This document shows positions 8,494 through 17,371 of a DNA stretch of 64,000 bases, piece after piece. The translations under genes were made by a program, and so were the position numbers. Under the pieces are notes generated by a model. It was not told the origin of the DNA and did no database searches. It saw only the letters and a list, made by a program, of their open reading frames with translations. Numbering within the stretch: the stretch's first letter is position 1; each line of letters starts with the position of its first letter. The stretch comes from Williamsia faeni (GTDB taxonomy: Bacteria; Actinomycetota; Actinomycetes; Mycobacteriales; Mycobacteriaceae): the NCBI GenBank assembly GCA_003202005.1, contig QJJF01000001.1, positions 1,023,099-1,087,098 of the forward strand, written 5' to 3'.

Positions 8494-9288
8494 GTGCCAC
8501 GACGAAGCAGCAGTACGGAACACGTCACCGCGGAAGCCGACGGGCTCGAACCCGACCGGCTGGGCTGGGACTCGTCCCCCGCCGCCGACGACATTTCGCC
8601 AACCCTGGTGGTCGCGGACGCGCCTGAGCCGGACCTCGACGACGCGCCGCCCGCCGAGCCGACCACCCCGGCCAAAGGTTCGGCCCATCGGCCCTCACGG
8701 CGACATCTCATCGTGAAGGCCGCGGTCCGGGTGTTCTCGAAAAAGGGCTTCGCCGAGGCCTCGATCCAGGAGATCGCCGAGGAGGCCGGCATGGTTCCAA
8801 CGGCCGTCTACTACCACTTCGCCAGCAAAGAAGAGTTGTTCGAGAGCGCCTTGGGCTATGCCATGGACGCAAGCTCCGCGGCCGCCCAGACAGCGCGCCC
8901 AGACGATGTCTCAGGTGATGCCGACTCGTTCAAGGACGTATTGTCCGCCGTCTGGGACTGGACTGCCGAACATCCCAATTCCGCGCGAATGCTCTTCCTG
9001 CAGATGGCCGGTGGTGCGACCCCGGGCACCCGGCTGCTCACCAAGGAGTACGAGGAACGCCACATCCGCCGCGCGTTCGACTACTTCCCCGTCGAGGAGA
9101 CCCCGGCCAACAAGCGGTCGGCCGCCGCGCAACAGGCAGCCCGTTCGCTGCGAGTGCGGACGATGATCGCCACCACCATCGCCATTCAGCCGCTCCGCAT
9201 CGAGGGCGGACCACTCTCCAACATCTCGGTGCCACGGCTGCGATCGGCGACCACCGATGTGTGCTCGAAAATGATCGAAGGTCGCTGA
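8494..9288 (+). CDS. TetR-family transcriptional regulator
   Basis: A 264-residue regulator. An acidic, Pro-rich N-terminal stretch of about 65 residues leads into a TetR helix-turn-helix (SIQEIAEEAGMVPTAVYYHF) and a C-terminal helical effector domain. GTG 8494 was chosen because AGGAAGG lies 6 nt before it. GTG 8458, with AAGGAG 10 nt upstream, is also possible and would add 12 residues. It is divergent from the TetR at 7731, and the two share the HRPSRR segment. It is followed by the rightward ThuA, Rieske and ADH genes. Confidence 0.85.
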   Translation: MPRRSSSTEHVTAEADGLEPDRLGWDSSPAADDISPTLVVADAPEPDLDDAPPAEPTTPAKGSAHRPSRRHLIVKAAVRVFSKKGFAEASIQEIAEEAGMVPTAVYYHFASKEELFESALGYAMDASSAAAQTARPDDVSGDADSFKDVLSAVWDWTAEHPNSARMLFLQMAGGATPGTRLLTKEYEERHIRRAFDYFPVEETPANKRSAAAQQAARSLRVRTMIATTIAIQPLRIEGGPLSNISVPRLRSATTDVCSKMIEGR

Positions 9289-9364
9289 ACCCTCTCGTCG
9301 CGGACACTCTTGTCGAGTAACTTGACTGCAACACCAGTTGAACTACTCAGACAGGAGAGCGGCC

Positions 9365-10111
9365 ATGCGCATTGCGGCCTTCACCGGCGGGCACTCGTTT
9401 GATCGCGATGCCTTTGCCGGTTTTCTGGACTCGCTGCCCGGCGAAGTCACCTGGCACGAGCATCCGAACGCCGACCTGGGCCCGGACGACCTCGCGGCGT
9501 TCGACGTCTCGCTGCACTACGACATGCCCGGAACGCTGCCCACACCGTCGGATCCACCGGCCACGCTGCGCGCAGCGGTCGCCGCGGCACCGGACACCGG
9601 GCACGGCTACGTGGTGCTGCACCACGCCATCGCATCCTGGGCGGAGTGGGACGGGTGGGCGGAGTTCGTCGGCGGTCGCTATCTGTATCAGCCCGGAGTT
9701 ATCCGGGGCGTGGATTGCCCCGATTCCGGCTATCGCCATGCCGTCGAGCAGCAGATATCTGTCCTCGACACCTCGCATCCGGTGGTGTCCGGCCTACCCG
9801 CGACGTTCGACCTGATCGACGAGACCTACCTGTGTGAGGTCTTCGAGGACGACGTCACACCACTGCTGCAAACCGACGCGGAGATGACCGACGAGGTGCA
9901 CTGGTCGACGGCGCTGGCGATGGCCGGCCGACGTGACGAGCGGGAGGGCTGGCACCACCGGCCCGGCTCCCAGCTCGTCGGGTGGACGAAAACCAACGGA
10001 CGCAGCCGACTGGTGTACCTGCAGCCGGGCGACAAGGCTCCTACGCTGTCCGATCCCACGTACCGCCGTCTGGTGGCCGGTGCACTCGAATGGGCCGCCC
10101 GAAAGCGCTGA
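9365..10111 (+). CDS. ThuA-domain protein (copy 2)
   Basis: A 248-residue ThuA-family protein. The N-terminus MRIAAFTGGHSFDRDAF and the YVVLHHAIASW strand-loop match the ThuA fold, in which a Gly-Gly-His loop and a later His-rich strand recur. The HPVVSGLP and VYLQPGDKAPT segments are also typical. ATG 9365 follows ACAGGAGAG at good spacing. It is a distant paralog of the leftward ThuA at 3891. It opens the rightward group that leads to the Rieske oxygenase. Confidence 0.72.
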   Translation: MRIAAFTGGHSFDRDAFAGFLDSLPGEVTWHEHPNADLGPDDLAAFDVSLHYDMPGTLPTPSDPPATLRAAVAAAPDTGHGYVVLHHAIASWAEWDGWAEFVGGRYLYQPGVIRGVDCPDSGYRHAVEQQISVLDTSHPVVSGLPATFDLIDETYLCEVFEDDVTPLLQTDAEMTDEVHWSTALAMAGRRDEREGWHHRPGSQLVGWTKTNGRSRLVYLQPGDKAPTLSDPTYRRLVAGALEWAARKR

Positions 10112-10257
10112 CGGCGCTCCACTCGGACTCCGCTCCGCTCCGTCGCACTAGTTTTTGGAGCCAACCTAAAGAAAATTGTGCTCACGGTCACCTTTCGCTG
10201 CTACAGTTAGTGCATTCGGTACCAAGTAAGACAAACCCAGCCGACAAGGAGACCGTG

Positions 10258-10563
10258 ATGCGACAGATCCAGCATCCGATGAGCCGCGCAATCTACGAGT
10301 TCGACGAAGACTTCAACGTTCGGGTGACCACCAAGGACGGCAAAACCGGGACCTTCGATCCCGAGGGCCGATACCTGCACGGCGAGGTCAAGTCGGTCGA
10401 CCCAGAACTGGCCCGATGGGTGGGTCTCGGTCCCCGAGAACCGGTTCCGATCACCCAGAACCGGCGCTTCATGGGTGCAGCGAAGCTGCTCGAGAAGATG
10501 CAGGCCCACAAAATGGCAGACGATGCCCGCGCGATCGCGCTGGAACAGGGAGGCAAACTGTGA
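10258..10563 (+). CDS. small protein of unknown function preceding the Rieske oxygenase
   Basis: A 101-residue soluble protein with no recognised domain. It is rich in charged residues, with beta-like stretches such as YEFDEDFNVRVTTKDGKTG and a helical C-terminus. AAGGAGACC precedes the ATG. Its TGA overlaps the GTG start of the Rieske gene by 3 nt, which implies translational coupling and a role tied to the oxygenase, for example as an accessory or modulating protein. That role is inferred from coupling alone. Confidence 0.75.
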   Translation: MRQIQHPMSRAIYEFDEDFNVRVTTKDGKTGTFDPEGRYLHGEVKSVDPELARWVGLGPREPVPITQNRRFMGAAKLLEKMQAHKMADDARAIALEQGGKL

Positions 10564-11951
10564 CCAACATCGAAGAGCGCCCGGCCGGCCAGTCCACCGA
10601 ACCCGGTTTCATCGACAACGGCACGGGCTACCAGCGACTGCTGGATACCGACACCCACCCGGTCCCGGACATCCTGCGGGAGGAATCGCACGAACTGTAC
10701 GAAGACCAGAACTTCGTACCGGTCTCGCGCTACATCAGCCGCAAGTATCACGAGCTCGAGCGTGACCGGGTCTGGTACAAGGTCTGGCAGATGGCCTGCC
10801 GTGAAGAAGAGATTCCCGAGCCGGGCGACACCCTGGTGTACGAGATCTGCGAAAAGTCGATCTTGCTCGTCCGCGGCAAGGACATGGCCATCCGCGCGTT
10901 CTACAACTCCTGCCTGCATCGCGGCCGGACCCTTCGCGAGGAGGATGGTCCTGCGGGCAACGAAATACGTTGCCCATTCCACGGATTCGCCTGGAACTTC
11001 GACGGTTCATTGAAGTCGATGACCTGCGCGTGGGACTTCCCCCAGGTCGACAAGGGCAAGATGGACCTGCCGCAGGTCAAGGTCGACACCTGGGGCGGGT
11101 TCGTCTTCATCAACATGGATCCCGCGTCCGAATCACTCGACAGCTTCCTCGGCGACCTCGGAAAGCATTTCGAGGCTTGGCCTTTGGAGGACCGGTACAT
11201 CCAAGCCCACGTCGCCCAGGTGATCCAGGCCAACTGGAAGATCGCACAGGAGGCCTTCTCCGAGGCGTTCCATGTGATCACCACGCATCCGCAGCGCGTG
11301 GTCGGTACCGGCGACTCGAACAGCCAATACGACAGCTGGGGCAACTTCAACCGTGGCATCACCGCCAACGGAGTACCCAGCCCGCACATCAAGTTCGTCC
11401 CCACCGAGCAGGAGATGTTCGACTCGATGGTCGACGCCCGCATCGACGAGGATCCGATGCTGACCCTGCCCGATGGTGTCACCGCACGCGAGATGTCGGG
11501 CCTGCTGGCCCGCGAGGGTCTGCGCGACATCATCGGAGATGTCAAGGCCGACAACATGTCCGATGCCGAGTCTCTCGACAGCATCTACTACACCGTGTTC
11601 CCGAACTTTCACCCGTGGGGTGCGTACCAACGCATCGTCTACCGGTTCCGGCCCAACGGTGACAACCACGAGACCTCGATCATGGACGTATATCTGCTCG
11701 CCCCGTTCAAGGGTGAGCGGCCCAAGCCTGCGAAGACGCAGTGGCTCGAACCCGATCAGTCGTGGATCGAGGCCACCGTCCTCGGTAGTTCGGCGCGGGT
11801 GTTCGATCAGGACGCCTACAACATGCCCAAGGTGCACAAGGGCCTGAAGTCGGCGCAGTCGAAGACTCTGCCGCTGGCCCGCTACCAGGAGGTCAAGATC
11901 CGCCACATCCACCATCTGCTGGCGAAGTGGATCGGCGAGGAAGCAGACTGA
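10560..11951 (+). CDS. Rieske aromatic-ring-hydroxylating oxygenase, alpha subunit
   Basis: A 463-residue Rieske non-heme iron oxygenase large subunit. The [2Fe-2S] ligands are Cys118-x-His120 and Cys138-x2-His141 (CLHRGR and CPFHGFAW). The C-terminal catalytic domain holds the mononuclear iron motif EAFSEAFHVITTHPQ. The length fits dioxygenase alpha subunits. No beta subunit, ferredoxin or reductase gene adjoins, so electrons must come from elsewhere. The start GTG overlaps the stop of the small upstream gene, and a zinc alcohol dehydrogenase starts 4 nt downstream. The substrate is unknown, but a catabolic role is likely given the TetR neighbours. Confidence 0.88.
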   Translation: MTNIEERPAGQSTEPGFIDNGTGYQRLLDTDTHPVPDILREESHELYEDQNFVPVSRYISRKYHELERDRVWYKVWQMACREEEIPEPGDTLVYEICEKSILLVRGKDMAIRAFYNSCLHRGRTLREEDGPAGNEIRCPFHGFAWNFDGSLKSMTCAWDFPQVDKGKMDLPQVKVDTWGGFVFINMDPASESLDSFLGDLGKHFEAWPLEDRYIQAHVAQVIQANWKIAQEAFSEAFHVITTHPQRVVGTGDSNSQYDSWGNFNRGITANGVPSPHIKFVPTEQEMFDSMVDARIDEDPMLTLPDGVTAREMSGLLAREGLRDIIGDVKADNMSDAESLDSIYYTVFPNFHPWGAYQRIVYRFRPNGDNHETSIMDVYLLAPFKGERPKPAKTQWLEPDQSWIEATVLGSSARVFDQDAYNMPKVHKGLKSAQSKTLPLARYQEVKIRHIHHLLAKWIGEEAD

Positions 11952-11955
11952 CGCC

Positions 11956-12996
11956 ATGCCGACGATGAGGGCCTTGCAGTACCGCGAGTTCGGAGCCCGC
12001 CCGGAGGTGGTCGAGATCGCCAGGCCGGTGCCGGGAGCCGGCGAGGTCTTGCTGAAGATGACCGCGTCCGGAGCCTGTCACTCCGACGAGTTCATCATGT
12101 CGACGCCCGAAGATCAGTACGTGTTCGCCCCGCTGCCGCTGACCCTCGGACACGAGGGCGCGGGAGTGGTTGCCGAACTCGGACCCGGTACGACCGGAGT
12201 CGAGGTCGGCGACGCGGTGCTCGTCTACGGACCGTGGGGCTGCGGGGTCTGCCACTCGTGTGCTCAGGGCAGTGAAAACAACTGCGTCAAAGGCATTTCC
12301 GCACCGGGTATCCATCGTCCAGGCACGATGGCGGAATATCTGATCGTCGACGACGTCCGGCATCTGGTTCCGCTGGGAGATCTCGACCCGATCCCGAGTG
12401 TGTCGCTCACGGACGCGGGACTGACGCCGTACCACGCGGTCAAACCGTCGATCTCGCGGTTGATACCCGGGACCACCGCGCTGGTGATCGGCGTCGGCGG
12501 CCTGGGTCATGTGGGAGTCCAACTCCTCAAGGCCCTGACGCAGGCCTCGATCATCGCCGTGGACATCAATCCGGCGAGCATCGAACACGCTCGGGAACTC
12601 GGTGCCGACCATGCCTTCGCGTCGGATACCGACGCAGCCGCCCGCATTCGGGAACTCACCGATGGGCGCGGAGCCGACGTGGTCTTCGACTTCGTCGGGG
12701 CCGAACCGACGGCGGCGCTCGCGCAGTCGTCCGTCGCGGTTGCCGGCGAGATAGTGATGATCGGCGTCAGCACCGGTGCGGTGCCCGTCGGCTACCTCAC
12801 CGTCCCGTTCGATGTGTCTGTGCGCGTGGTCAACTGGGGTACCCGAGCAGAACTGATCGAGGTGGTCGAGTTGGCCCGTCGGGGCGCAATCGAGATCGCG
12901 GTGGAAGAATTCTCGATGGCCGACGCACCCGTTGCGTATGAACGACTCCACGCCGGTGAGATCCGCGGACGGGCAGTGGTCGTTCCGACCAGATAG
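11956..12996 (+). CDS. zinc-dependent alcohol dehydrogenase
   Basis: A 346-residue medium-chain alcohol dehydrogenase. The catalytic zinc ligands are Cys41 and the GHE motif (His66-Glu67). The structural zinc is held by Cys96, Cys99, Cys102 and Cys110. The NAD loop is IGVGGLGHVG, followed by an acidic Asp at the end of the second strand (AVDIN), which favours NAD over NADP. It follows the Rieske gene by 4 nt, so it probably oxidises an alcohol or diol formed in the same pathway. Confidence 0.87.
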   Translation: MPTMRALQYREFGARPEVVEIARPVPGAGEVLLKMTASGACHSDEFIMSTPEDQYVFAPLPLTLGHEGAGVVAELGPGTTGVEVGDAVLVYGPWGCGVCHSCAQGSENNCVKGISAPGIHRPGTMAEYLIVDDVRHLVPLGDLDPIPSVSLTDAGLTPYHAVKPSISRLIPGTTALVIGVGGLGHVGVQLLKALTQASIIAVDINPASIEHARELGADHAFASDTDAAARIRELTDGRGADVVFDFVGAEPTAALAQSSVAVAGEIVMIGVSTGAVPVGYLTVPFDVSVRVVNWGTRAELIEVVELARRGAIEIAVEEFSMADAPVAYERLHAGEIRGRAVVVPTR

Positions 12997-13007
12997 CCCC
13001 GCGCAAT

Positions 13008-13075
13008 CCCCAAAGTGGTGGGTTCGGGAGAGCCTGACCTGCGAAAACGCTCACCAGAACCCACCACTTTCGGGG
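13008..13075. terminator. palindromic terminator element A (shared with 45699-45749)
   Basis: Arms 13008-13025 and 13057-13075 pair over about 18 nt with one bulged base. It sits between the convergent ADH and TrpB-like genes. The 18-nt string GCTCACCAGAACCCACCA at 13049-13066 recurs exactly at 45732-45749 in another convergent gap, so this is a repeated element as well as a likely bidirectional terminator. Confidence 0.7.
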
Positions 13076-13076
13076 G

Positions 13077-14378
13077 TTACATGTCTCCGTCGAGGTAGGC
13101 CTTGTAGGCGGGCAGGTCCAGTTGACCGTGGCCGCTGAGGCCGATGACGACGACCTCTTCGGTATCCGAATCACGGACGCGGTCGACGGCCGCCGCGATC
13201 GCGTGAGTGGATTCCGGGGCCGGAACGATGCCCTGTGTGCGGGCGAAGAGGACACCGGCAGCGAACGCGTCCTGCTGTTCGATCGCAACGCCGTCGACGT
13301 AGCCGAGTTCGACGGTGTGGCTCAAGGCCGGCGACATCCCGTGGTAGCGCAGGCCGCCGGCGTGGATGGGGTCGGGCACGAAATCCATACCCAGCGTGTG
13401 CATCTTGAGCAGCGGCGTCAGACCCGCGACATCGCCGTGGTCATAACGGTATTCGCCCTGGGTGATCGATGGGCAGGCGGACGGCTCGGCGGCGATGATC
13501 TTCGGGTTCGACCGCCCGTGGATCAGCTCGCGGATGAACGGGAACGCCAGACCGGCGAGGTTGGATCCGCCTCCGGCACAGCCGAAGACGTAGTCGGCGC
13601 CACCGGACTCCACCAGCGCCAGCTGATCGACGGCTTCCTGTCCGATGACACTCTGATGCAGCACAACGTGATTGAGGACGCTACCGAGCGCATATCGGGC
13701 GCCGGGATCCTTCACCGCCGCTTCGACCGCCTCGCTGACCGCCATACCGAGGCTGCCGGTGGTGTCGGGAGTCGCCTTCAGGATCGCGCGGCCGGCCTCG
13801 GTCAGCTCCGAGGGGCTCGAATGCAGAGTTCCGCCGTAGGTTTCGATGAGGTGGCCGCGGTACGGCTTCGATTCGTACGAGGCGCGCACCTGCCACACCT
13901 CGACGTCGATTCCGAACAGCGCGCCTGCGAACGCCAGCGCGCTACCCCACTGTCCGGCGCCGGTCTCGGTGGTCAGACGGGTGACACCGTCTACCGAGTT
14001 GTAGTACGCCTGTGCCACTGCCGAGTTGGTCTTGTGGCTGCCGACCGGGCTGACACCCTCGTATTTCACGTAGATCCGCGCCTTGGTGTTCAGCGCCTTC
14101 TCGAAGCGACGCGCTCGGATCAGCGGCGACGGCCGCCACATCTTGTAGATCTCGCGGACCGGCTCGGGGATCTCGATGTAGAGCTCCGAGGACACCTCCT
14201 GCGCGATGAGTCCCGCGGGGAACAGGGGCGCGAGATCGTCGGGGCCGACCGGCTCCTTGGTCCCGGGATGCAGATGCGGCGGGATCGGCTCGGGCAACTC
14301 CGCTGCCAGGTTGTACCAGTGTGTCGGGACGTCGACGAGTGTCAGGTCGGCAGTGACCTCAGGGGTGTCAATGGTCAT
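13077..14378 (-). CDS. TrpB-like PLP-dependent enzyme (tryptophan synthase beta 2 type)
   Basis: A 433-residue protein of the TrpB2 / TrpB-related family, longer at the N-terminus than ordinary TrpB (about 400). The PLP lysine is in GSHKTNSA, and the glycine-rich phosphate-binding loop is GCAGGGSN. The family condenses indole with serine or salvages indole, and need not partner TrpA. No trpA or other trp gene is nearby. ATG 14378 (MTIDTPEV) is preferred over an upstream in-frame start. The stop sits only 2 nt from palindromic element A. Confidence 0.85.
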   Translation of the reverse strand: MTIDTPEVTADLTLVDVPTHWYNLAAELPEPIPPHLHPGTKEPVGPDDLAPLFPAGLIAQEVSSELYIEIPEPVREIYKMWRPSPLIRARRFEKALNTKARIYVKYEGVSPVGSHKTNSAVAQAYYNSVDGVTRLTTETGAGQWGSALAFAGALFGIDVEVWQVRASYESKPYRGHLIETYGGTLHSSPSELTEAGRAILKATPDTTGSLGMAVSEAVEAAVKDPGARYALGSVLNHVVLHQSVIGQEAVDQLALVESGGADYVFGCAGGGSNLAGLAFPFIRELIHGRSNPKIIAAEPSACPSITQGEYRYDHGDVAGLTPLLKMHTLGMDFVPDPIHAGGLRYHGMSPALSHTVELGYVDGVAIEQQDAFAAGVLFARTQGIVPAPESTHAIAAAVDRVRDSDTEEVVVIGLSGHGQLDLPAYKAYLDGDM

Positions 14379-14471
14379 GCACACGACTGTAGGTCGTCCC
14401 CCCGGCACCGTCACCCGGGTTACGCCGATTCCGGGACAGGTGGCGGCGGTACCCGGCTAGCATCCGTGGTG

Positions 14472-15374
14472 ATGATCAAACGCATTCGTAATCGCCACGT
14501 ATTCCACCCTGACCTGCGCTTGCCCTCGCTGTTCATCCCCCAGCGAGTGGTCACGCCCCGGACGGTGCCGGTGATCCGCAGGCTGTCCAAGCGGATCCGC
14601 GGCAGTTCCACCGCCACCGTCCACCACGTTGCTCCCGGTGTGAGTGTGCGGTTGTTCCGGCCGACCACACCGACCGCTGTTCCGGGGCCGGCGATCCTGT
14701 GGATCCACGGCGGCGGCATGGTGATCGGCACCGCCGCGCAGGACGATGCCACGTGCAGGCATTTCGCCGACACGGTGGGCGCGACCGTCGCATCTGTCGA
14801 GTACCGGCTGGCCCCCGAGAACCCCTATCCCATCCCCGCGGAGGACTGCTACGCCGCACTCCGATGGCTTGCCGAACGACCCGAGGTCGATTCCGACCGG
14901 ATCGTGGTCGGTGGTGCGAGCGCCGGTGGCGGACTGGCCGCAACTGTCGCGGCCTTTGCGCACGACCGCGGTGAAGTCACCCCGGTCCTGCAGTTGCTGG
15001 TCTATCCGATGCTCGACGACCGCTCGGTGACGCCCGATGCGAACCATCGACTGTGGGACGCGACGAGCAATCGTTTCGGCTGGGAGAGCTATATCGGTGA
15101 TGCCTCGCCAGAAGACGCGGTCCCGGCCCGCCGCGCCGATCTGACCGGACTGGCCCCGGCCTGGATCAGCGTCGGGTCACTCGACCTCTTCTTCGAAGAA
15201 GGCCGGACCTATGCCGAGCGACTGGAGGCCGCCGGGGTGCCCTGCACGTTCACGGTGATTCCGGGGGCTTTCCACGGCTTCGACGCGGTCGCCCGTGCGC
15301 GCGTCGCCAAGGATTTTCGGGCCGCTCAGACCAGTGCCCTCCAGACCGCGCTGCGGTCCGGCGAACACTGCTAG
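14472..15374 (+). CDS. alpha/beta-hydrolase, hormone-sensitive-lipase-type esterase
   Basis: A 300-residue serine esterase with the oxyanion motif HGGG, the nucleophile elbow GASAGG, a SLDLF acidic region and the catalytic His in GAFHGFD. This is the layout of acetyl-esterase / lipase family IV (HSL) enzymes that cleave short acyl esters. Two GTG codons lie directly before ATG 14472, so the start may be one or two residues longer. It is divergent from the TrpB-like gene, which starts 93 nt away. Confidence 0.85.
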   Translation: MIKRIRNRHVFHPDLRLPSLFIPQRVVTPRTVPVIRRLSKRIRGSSTATVHHVAPGVSVRLFRPTTPTAVPGPAILWIHGGGMVIGTAAQDDATCRHFADTVGATVASVEYRLAPENPYPIPAEDCYAALRWLAERPEVDSDRIVVGGASAGGGLAATVAAFAHDRGEVTPVLQLLVYPMLDDRSVTPDANHRLWDATSNRFGWESYIGDASPEDAVPARRADLTGLAPAWISVGSLDLFFEEGRTYAERLEAAGVPCTFTVIPGAFHGFDAVARARVAKDFRAAQTSALQTALRSGEHC

Positions 15375-15683
15375 TAGATCGCGGCCCGCTCCGGATCGAA
15401 CAGTGGCGAGAACCGAGAAGTCGCGGTGATCAAGGGATCCGAACTGCTTGAGGACGAAACCGTTCATTACGAGACGATCGGCGTCATCCAGGGGATGCGG
15501 CAAGCCGGTGACGGTCCGTCGCGCCGCCGCGGACCTGTCGTAGCTGACCGATCCGGTGAGGCGCCGTCGAGCGTGCCGATCCGACCGTCGAGCGTGCCGA
15601 TCCGACGGCGATTTGGGCACGGTGGGCGGCGTTTTCGGCACGGTCGACGGATGGTCGGATGGTACGGGCTACCGTCGGTGGGC
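15375..15683. other. 309-nt gene-free gap with a tandem 21-bp repeat and a 3'-end echo
   Basis: No credible coding sequence was seen. Two exact 21-nt tandem copies lie at 15564-15584 and 15585-15605. At the left end, 15372-15400 closely matches the 3' end of the neighbouring leftward gene (15684-15712). Read leftward it would encode the same ending, LFDPERAAIY-stop versus YFDPDRDAIY-stop. It looks like the stub of a duplicated gene end. Confidence 0.5.
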
Positions 15684-17228
15684 TCAGTAGATCGCGTCCC
15701 GGTCCGGGTCGAAGTAGTGACCGATCCGGCGGGCGGACAGCTGACGGAAGATCTCGCCCGCCGCCGACGGCCACGCCGAGGTGGTGACCGATTCGCTGGC
15801 ACGAAGAATGGTCACCGTGATCAGCCCGACGCGCCCTAGCGGAGTGTCGAATCCGCTCGGCGCACCCCAGCCCTTGTTGCTGAGGAGAACGCCGGCCGTG
15901 TTGTTCACCAGCCACTCCCGGGGACCGGTAATACCTGGCAGTTCGACATAGACGGCGTCGGGTGCCCCGGTGATCGACCCGACAAAATCAGAACCGTCGG
16001 TGGCCGTCCGTTCCGCAACCGCCGACAACACCGCGAAAAGCCAATGCTCACGGGCACTCTCGTCCGCCCGGAGTCCGGGATCGATCGACTCGAGGAAGAA
16101 CTCCGCGCCGACACCGAGCATCGAACCCCCGGGTACCGGACCGTATGCGGTGATCTTTCCGCCGCCGGTCAGGCTCGGTGCCGACAATCCGTCGGTGGCG
16201 ATCAGGGTGGTCCGCTCACGTCGCACCGCCCGGTAGGCACGTGTTCCGCCCGGCCAGAGCACCCCGTCCGCGTCGGTCGGCGACAGTGGCGACTCGTACA
16301 GGTGCCCGACACTGCGCCAGAGGTTGTCCCGAGCCGTCTGGGCCTCGCGGGCACCTGGGATATCCGCGGTGGACTCGGGTTCGCCTCGACTGGCGACCGC
16401 TACGCCGCCGTGGTGCATCGGGGTGGGGGCCGACGGTATCTGGCTCGCCAGATGAGCGCGCTGGAAGGCCCGTTGGGTGAAGGCCATCTCGTTCGCGTCG
16501 GGAGTCATCGCCGGTGTGGGTATCTCGACAACACCGTCGTCGGCGACGAGGAAGATCAGCCGCATCTGGCCACCGGCCCGGGACGGGTCTGCGGGCACCT
16601 GGGTGAAAACCCGCCATCCGGCCTGAATGCGTTGTGCAGTCAGGGAATACAGATTGTGTCCGACGAAGTCGATGCGCCGGACGCGAATGAAGTCGAGAGC
16701 GATGGCAACCGCCGCGCCGGCGTCGGTCGCGTGGGACGGCACCGCCTCCGGGTTCGGAAATGGGAAATACGTCCCGGACAGCAACTGGGCCAATGGCATT
16801 CCACCGACATAGTCGATCAACCACTGCGGTGCGGCCCGCGGATACCGGAGCAGATCGTCCCGATAGGAGTCGGGATCGAAGATCAGTCCCGGGTCGATCG
16901 GACCCATCTCCCCGTGGTCGAACCGAACCACCGGCGGTGCCGCACTCAGCGTGATCTCGAGGATCAGCGCCGCGTCGTGGCCGGCCTGATAACGCCCGAC
17001 CCGCAGATCTCGGGCCAGCTCCAAGGCAACCGGCGGCGCCGGGACCGGGGTCGGCGGGACCTGGCCGAAGTAGGTGAGCGTGTAGCGGGTGGCGGTTCCG
17101 GCGAAGCTGAATCGGATCTTCGCACCGTTGGCCCCGGGCGGCGCGACGGCCTGGATCGCGTGTCCGATGGCGGCGACGAACTCGGCTTCGGGCAGCAACC
17201 GGTTCTGCGATGTCGACCAATAGGTCAT
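15684..17228 (-). CDS. conserved-looking protein of unknown function, 514 aa
   Basis: I do not recognise this 514-residue protein. It has no signal peptide or membrane segment and looks like a mixed alpha/beta soluble protein with two or more domains. Features are an aromatic-rich N-terminus, a Pro-rich stretch near 60-70 (VPPTPVPAPPV), a central acidic region and a C-terminal domain ending FDPDRDAIY. Codon use and GC are like the neighbours. It is flanked by a leftward F420-type gene and a hairpin upstream. A partial copy of its 3' end lies just downstream (see 15375-15683). Confidence 0.7.
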   Translation of the reverse strand: MTYWSTSQNRLLPEAEFVAAIGHAIQAVAPPGANGAKIRFSFAGTATRYTLTYFGQVPPTPVPAPPVALELARDLRVGRYQAGHDAALILEITLSAAPPVVRFDHGEMGPIDPGLIFDPDSYRDDLLRYPRAAPQWLIDYVGGMPLAQLLSGTYFPFPNPEAVPSHATDAGAAVAIALDFIRVRRIDFVGHNLYSLTAQRIQAGWRVFTQVPADPSRAGGQMRLIFLVADDGVVEIPTPAMTPDANEMAFTQRAFQRAHLASQIPSAPTPMHHGGVAVASRGEPESTADIPGAREAQTARDNLWRSVGHLYESPLSPTDADGVLWPGGTRAYRAVRRERTTLIATDGLSAPSLTGGGKITAYGPVPGGSMLGVGAEFFLESIDPGLRADESAREHWLFAVLSAVAERTATDGSDFVGSITGAPDAVYVELPGITGPREWLVNNTAGVLLSNKGWGAPSGFDTPLGRVGLITVTILRASESVTTSAWPSAAGEIFRQLSARRIGHYFDPDRDAIY

Positions 17229-17316
17229 CGCATCTCACCTCGCTGCCTGACTTGCCGGGCCCCCCGACAGGCCTGGATGGAACACGGATCGGACGTACAG
17301 CGACCATTATCGCCGA

Positions 17317-17353
17317 AATTCACCCACCCGTAGTTCATCCGAGTGGGTGAATT
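17317..17353 (-). terminator. hairpin terminator behind the F420-type oxidoreductase gene
   Basis: Arms 17317-17327 and 17343-17353 (AATTCACCCAC and its complement) are perfect over 11 nt with a 15-nt loop. It lies 19 nt past the stop of the leftward gene that ends at 17372. There is no strong U tract. Confidence 0.6.
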
Positions 17354-17371
17354 CTCGCCGAAACGTGGACG

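Noticed and set aside
11893-12951. 352-codon open frame antisense to the zinc alcohol dehydrogenase
   Set aside because: The sequence is His/Arg/Gly-rich as expected for a GC shadow frame. The ADH on the other strand has all zinc ligands.
13122-14471. Long open extension upstream of the esterase start on the plus strand
   Set aside because: It is antisense to the TrpB-like gene, low in recognisable motifs, and the esterase has its normal N-terminus at 14472.
16044-17333. 429-codon plus-strand open frame opposite the 514-aa unknown protein
   Set aside because: Composition is Arg/Gly/Pro-rich shadow type with no motif. The minus-strand frame has a more normal protein composition and ends near a hairpin, although neither is a known family.
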